A stretch of 64,000 nt of DNA from Lutimaribacter_A marinistellae. GTDB lineage: Bacteria > Pseudomonadota > Alphaproteobacteria > Rhodobacterales > Rhodobacteraceae. Positions within the stretch are counted from its first letter, which is position 1. Every line of letters begins with the position of its first letter. The notes under the pieces were generated by a model. That model worked only from the letters and a program-made list of their open reading frames with translations, did not search any database and was not told the DNA's origin. Positions 61,899 to 64,000 of the stretch are shown here, one piece after another. A program made the position numbers and the translations under genes. Location of the stretch: positions 1-64,000 of the forward strand of contig NZ_JBHRXI010000025.1 of the NCBI RefSeq assembly GCF_042648365.1. Direction: 5' to 3'.

Positions 61899-62785
61899 CA
61901 AAGACAGACGAGATCGACGACAGCGCCGCCCCGTTGATCGAACACCTGACCGAGCTGCGGACGCGGCTCATCCACTCGGTGATCGCCTTCATCATCGGGA
62001 TGGTGATCTGCTTTACCGTCGCGACCCCGATCTTCAACTTCCTGACCAACCCGCTCTGTCAGGTGCTGTCCGAGCGCGGCCAGGATTGCGACCTGATCTT
62101 CATCTCTCCGCAGGAGGGTTTCTTCGTCGCGATCAAGGTCTCGCTTCTCGGCGGCTTCATCCTGTCCTTTCCCTATATCGGGATGCAGATGTGGCGCTTC
62201 GTGGCGCCGGGCCTCTACCGGACGGAAAAGAACGCGTTTCTGCCCTTCCTGTTGGCGTCGCCCTTCATGTTCCTGCTGGGCGCGTCTTTCGCCTTCTACG
62301 TGGTGACACCGCTGGCCTACGACTTCTTCCTGGGGTTCCAGCAGTTTGGGGCCGACGGCCAAGCGCTTCCCGCGCAGCCGGAAATGGCACAGCCCGGACT
62401 ATCGGTCGTGTTTCAGGGCTCTGCGCAGGAATACCTGAACCTCACGATCAAGTTCATCGTGGCCTTTGGCCTGTGCTTCCAGCTTCCAGTCCTGCTCACC
62501 CTGATGGGCAAGGCCGGGCTGGTGAGCGCCGAAGGGCTGGGCGGTGTCCGCAAATACGCGGTTGTCGCCATCCTCGTGCTTGCAGCCCTCGTCACGCCGC
62601 CTGACGTGATCACGCAGGTGATTCTCTTCGTGGTGGTCTACGGGCTGTACGAGGTGTCGATCTTCCTTGTCCGCCGGGTCGAAACCAAGCGCGAAGAACA
62701 ATTGCGCGCCGACGGCTACTATGACGACGAGGAAGAGTTCGACGATCCGCTGATGAAAGAGTTCGACGAAGAGAACGACCGCTAG
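61895..62785 (+). CDS. tatC: Twin-arginine translocase subunit TatC
   Basis: The 296-residue product has six helices and the conserved LIEHLTELRTRLIHS start, the cytoplasmic loop PFMFLLGASFAFYV and the VTPPDVITQ motif near helix 5. It is the receptor for twin-arginine proteins. The acidic C-terminus (DDEEEFDDPLMKEFDEEND) is longer than usual. Hairpins follow the stop. Confidence 0.97.
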   Translation: MTKTDEIDDSAAPLIEHLTELRTRLIHSVIAFIIGMVICFTVATPIFNFLTNPLCQVLSERGQDCDLIFISPQEGFFVAIKVSLLGGFILSFPYIGMQMWRFVAPGLYRTEKNAFLPFLLASPFMFLLGASFAFYVVTPLAYDFFLGFQQFGADGQALPAQPEMAQPGLSVVFQGSAQEYLNLTIKFIVAFGLCFQLPVLLTLMGKAGLVSAEGLGGVRKYAVVAILVLAALVTPPDVITQVILFVVVYGLYEVSIFLVRRVETKREEQLRADGYYDDEEEFDDPLMKEFDEENDR

Positions 62786-62796
62786 GCAATCCAAAG

Positions 62797-62819
62797 GAGC
62801 GCGCGTTCCGCGCGCGCTC
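62797..62819 (+). terminator. First hairpin after tatC
   Basis: GAGCGCGCG and CGCGCGCTC form a perfect nine-base stem with a TTCCG loop, 11 bases after the tatC stop. Confidence 0.55.
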
Positions 62820-62824
62820 GATCA

Positions 62825-62841
62825 GCGCGCCTGAGGCGCGC
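62825..62841. terminator. Second GC-rich hairpin in the tatC/cytochrome gap
   Basis: GCGCGCC and GGCGCGC pair around a TGA loop, directly after the first hairpin. The two could act in tandem. Confidence 0.4.
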
Positions 62842-62873
62842 AGCCGGTGGCAGGTGGAAAGGCACGGACATGG

Positions 62874-62901
62874 AAAAGGCGCAGCACAGGCCGCGCCTTT
62901 T
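62874..62901. terminator. Third hairpin, bidirectional, with A and T flanks
   Basis: AAAAGGCGC and GCGCCTTTT pair perfectly over a ten-base loop. The stem carries A and T runs on both sides, so it can end tatC transcripts on the plus strand and the cytochrome gene on the minus strand. Confidence 0.65.
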
Positions 62902-62912
62902 CTGCTTCGGGC

Positions 62913-63341
62913 TCATTCGATCCCGTTGGCGCGTTGCAGATCGCGGATGTAGCGAATGACCATGGCGACATCGCCGCGTGTCAGACCGTCGACAGGGGCC
63001 ATGTCGCCAAAGCCCCAGTGATGTGCGCGCACGCCAAGGGCAACGGCCCGCTGGAGCGATTCATCCGCGTGATGCGACGGCTCGTAGATCTTGTGTACGA
63101 GCGGGGGGCCATAGCCTTCCTTGCCGACCGCGTTCATGCCGTGGCAGCTGCTGCATTTGGCCTCGAAAATGCTCTGCCCGATTCCGGCCCCCTCGCTCCA
63201 GCTGCCGGGGAGGGTGACCTCGACCATGGCGGCGCCTTCTGTGTCCTGTGGCTGCGCGACCTCCCTTTGCGTCGACATCAGAACCCAGGCGACAGCAGCT
63301 CCGGCGGCGAGGGCCAGGCCGATCATCAGGGGTGGTTTCAT
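62913..63341 (-). CDS. Small membrane-anchored or periplasmic cytochrome c
   Basis: The product of about 142 residues has an N-terminal hydrophobic segment (MKPPLMIGLALAAGAAVAWV), a heme-binding CSSCH at residues 63-67 and a likely axial Met114 in FGDMAPV. The distal half (LTRGDVAMVIRYIRDLQRAN) is typical of small class I cytochromes of the c-type oxidase or heme-c domain kind. It may carry electrons in the periplasm; the partner is unknown. The ATG at 63341 follows GGGAGA; an in-frame start at 63431 would span the repeats upstream. Confidence 0.88.
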   Translation of the reverse strand: MKPPLMIGLALAAGAAVAWVLMSTQREVAQPQDTEGAAMVEVTLPGSWSEGAGIGQSIFEAKCSSCHGMNAVGKEGYGPPLVHKIYEPSHHADESLQRAVALGVRAHHWGFGDMAPVDGLTRGDVAMVIRYIRDLQRANGIE

Positions 63342-63401
63342 TCCATGTGTCTCCCGTCTTTTCCGCGAAACTGGGGTTTCCACCTGCGGGAAGGTCAACA
63401 G

Positions 63402-63461
63402 GGGCGGGAAAGTTTTGTACAAAACGGTCAATCACGGGCGGGAAGCTTGTACAAAACGTCA
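63402..63461. repeat. Two near-identical direct repeats with TTGTACAAAACG core
   Basis: The first copy (63402-63430) and the second (63436-63461) share GGGCGGGAA and TTGTACAAAACG followed by G-TCA or TCA. The first holds a 14-base palindrome (63412-63425, GTTTTGTACAAAAC). The cores are 32 bases apart, about three helical turns, as for co-operative sites. GCGGGAA also occurs a third time at 63386-63392. They lie between the divergent cytochrome c gene and DUF815 ATPase gene, so they are likely operators. Confidence 0.65.
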
Positions 63462-63501
63462 CATTTTGCTTTGACCGGCGGTTAGAGACAGGAGCATGAC
63501 G

Positions 63502-64000
63502 ATGGACCAGACCGCGCTTTCCCGGATCGCCGACGCGCTTGAGCGCATGGCACCGGCCCCCCTGACCACCCCCAATTTCTCGAGCGCGCCCGCCTATGTC
63601 TGGCACGTCGCGCCCGACCGTCTGGAACCGGTGGAACAGGTGAACAGGGTGGACCTTTCTCTGCTCGTGGGGATTGACCGCTCGCGCGATACGCTCCTCG
63701 ACAATACGCGGCGCTTCGCAGCGGGTCTGCCTGCGAACAATGCCCTGCTCTGGGGCGCGCGCGGGATGGGGAAATCAAGCCTTGTCAAGGCAGTACATGG
63801 GCATGTTCAAGTGAGTTATCCCGAGCTGAAGCTGGTCGAACTACAGCGAGAGGATCTCCCCTCGGTCGGGCGTCTGCTGAATCATCTGCGCGCCGCGCCC
63901 TATCGCTTCATGCTGTTCTGTGACGATCTCTCCTTCAGCCACGACGACCAGCACTACAAGAGCCTCAAGGCAGTACTCGACGGCGGCATCGAAGGGCGGC
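63502..64000 (+). CDS. DUF815-family AAA ATPase (5' part, runs off the window)
   Basis: The frame starts at 63502, seven bases after GGAG, and stays open to the end. The first 166 residues include LLVGIDRSRDTLLDNTRRFA, Walker A in WGARGMGKSSLVKAV and Walker B in FMLFCDDLSFSHDDQ. Proteins of this family are AAA ATPases of unknown role that usually sit near yajC and secDF in alphaproteobacteria. An alternative ATG at 63496 is too close to the ribosome site. Confidence 0.9.
   Translation, partial: MDQTALSRIADALERMAPAPLTTPNFSSAPAYVWHVAPDRLEPVEQVNRVDLSLLVGIDRSRDTLLDNTRRFAAGLPANNALLWGARGMGKSSLVKAVHGHVQVSYPELKLVELQREDLPSVGRLLNHLRAAPYRFMLFCDDLSFSHDDQHYKSLKAVLDGGIEGR

Noticed and set aside
63402..63461. 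Start of a CRISPR array
   Set aside because: Only two imperfect copies occur, with a 5-base gap and no spacer-like pattern.
1..64000. tRNA or rRNA genes
   Set aside because: No cloverleaf with a GTTCGANNC arm and matching acceptor ends, and no conserved rRNA sequence, was seen in the gaps.

Overview
The window reads as chromosomal DNA of a high-GC alphaproteobacterium, most likely Rhodobacterales (Roseobacter group). Supporting signs are the three TRAP-type transport gene sets, a Fur/Mur regulator lacking the CxxC zinc pair, a LexA box of the alphaproteobacterial type (GTTC-N7-GTTC), a Hint-domain protein, and the surE-pcm-lysM/M23 and tatABC neighbourhood. I found no phage, no intact insertion sequence, no CRISPR array and no rRNA or tRNA gene. 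The annotation is from reading alone; no database search was run.

Left part (1-21.5 kb): the 5' end of a large type-I-secreted repeat protein (minus) is divergent from a DUF3299-NicO metal transporter fusion. A minus-strand block follows with two unrelated TRAP transporters, a TAXI type with fused permease and a three-gene DctPQM type. Next comes a CHASE2-adenylate cyclase divergent from a Slam-like TPR/beta-barrel gene and a 969-residue protein with a FecR domain at the N-terminus and a TbpB-like barrel at the C-terminus. I take these three genes as the most interesting candidate system: an outer-membrane translocon, its probable cargo, and an envelope-sensing cyclase. An aldo/keto reductase and a two-gene RND efflux pump close this part.

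Middle part (21.7-41.3 kb): a GlxA-type regulator precedes a beta-keto-acid cleavage enzyme (BKACE) and a class III aminotransferase, possibly a beta-amino-acid catabolic route. Then come a small lipoprotein, metG, two MFS transporters, imuA with a textbook LexA box, a rhodanese, an aldo/keto reductase, EamA exporters, an EEP-family protein, Fur/Mur, two small exported proteins, enolase, GNAT acetyltransferases, a haloacid dehalogenase and a nucleoside hydrolase.

Right part (41.3-64 kb): a carnitine catabolism cluster (CdhR-like regulator, dehydrocarnitine-cleaving BKACE, lipocalin, fused carnitine dehydrogenase-thioesterase, SDR). It is followed by an XRE regulator with a perfect TGTGA-N6-TCACA palindrome in front of it, a fatty acid desaturase, a DMT exporter, a DEAD-box helicase whose start codon abuts a hairpin, a glycosyltransferase, prfC, a Hint protein, an SDR-alkC pair, an orphan ABC ATPase, surE-pcm-lysM/M23, a YafY-type regulator, tatABC, a cytochrome c and the start of a DUF815 ATPase. 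Tandem repeats lie between those last two divergent genes.
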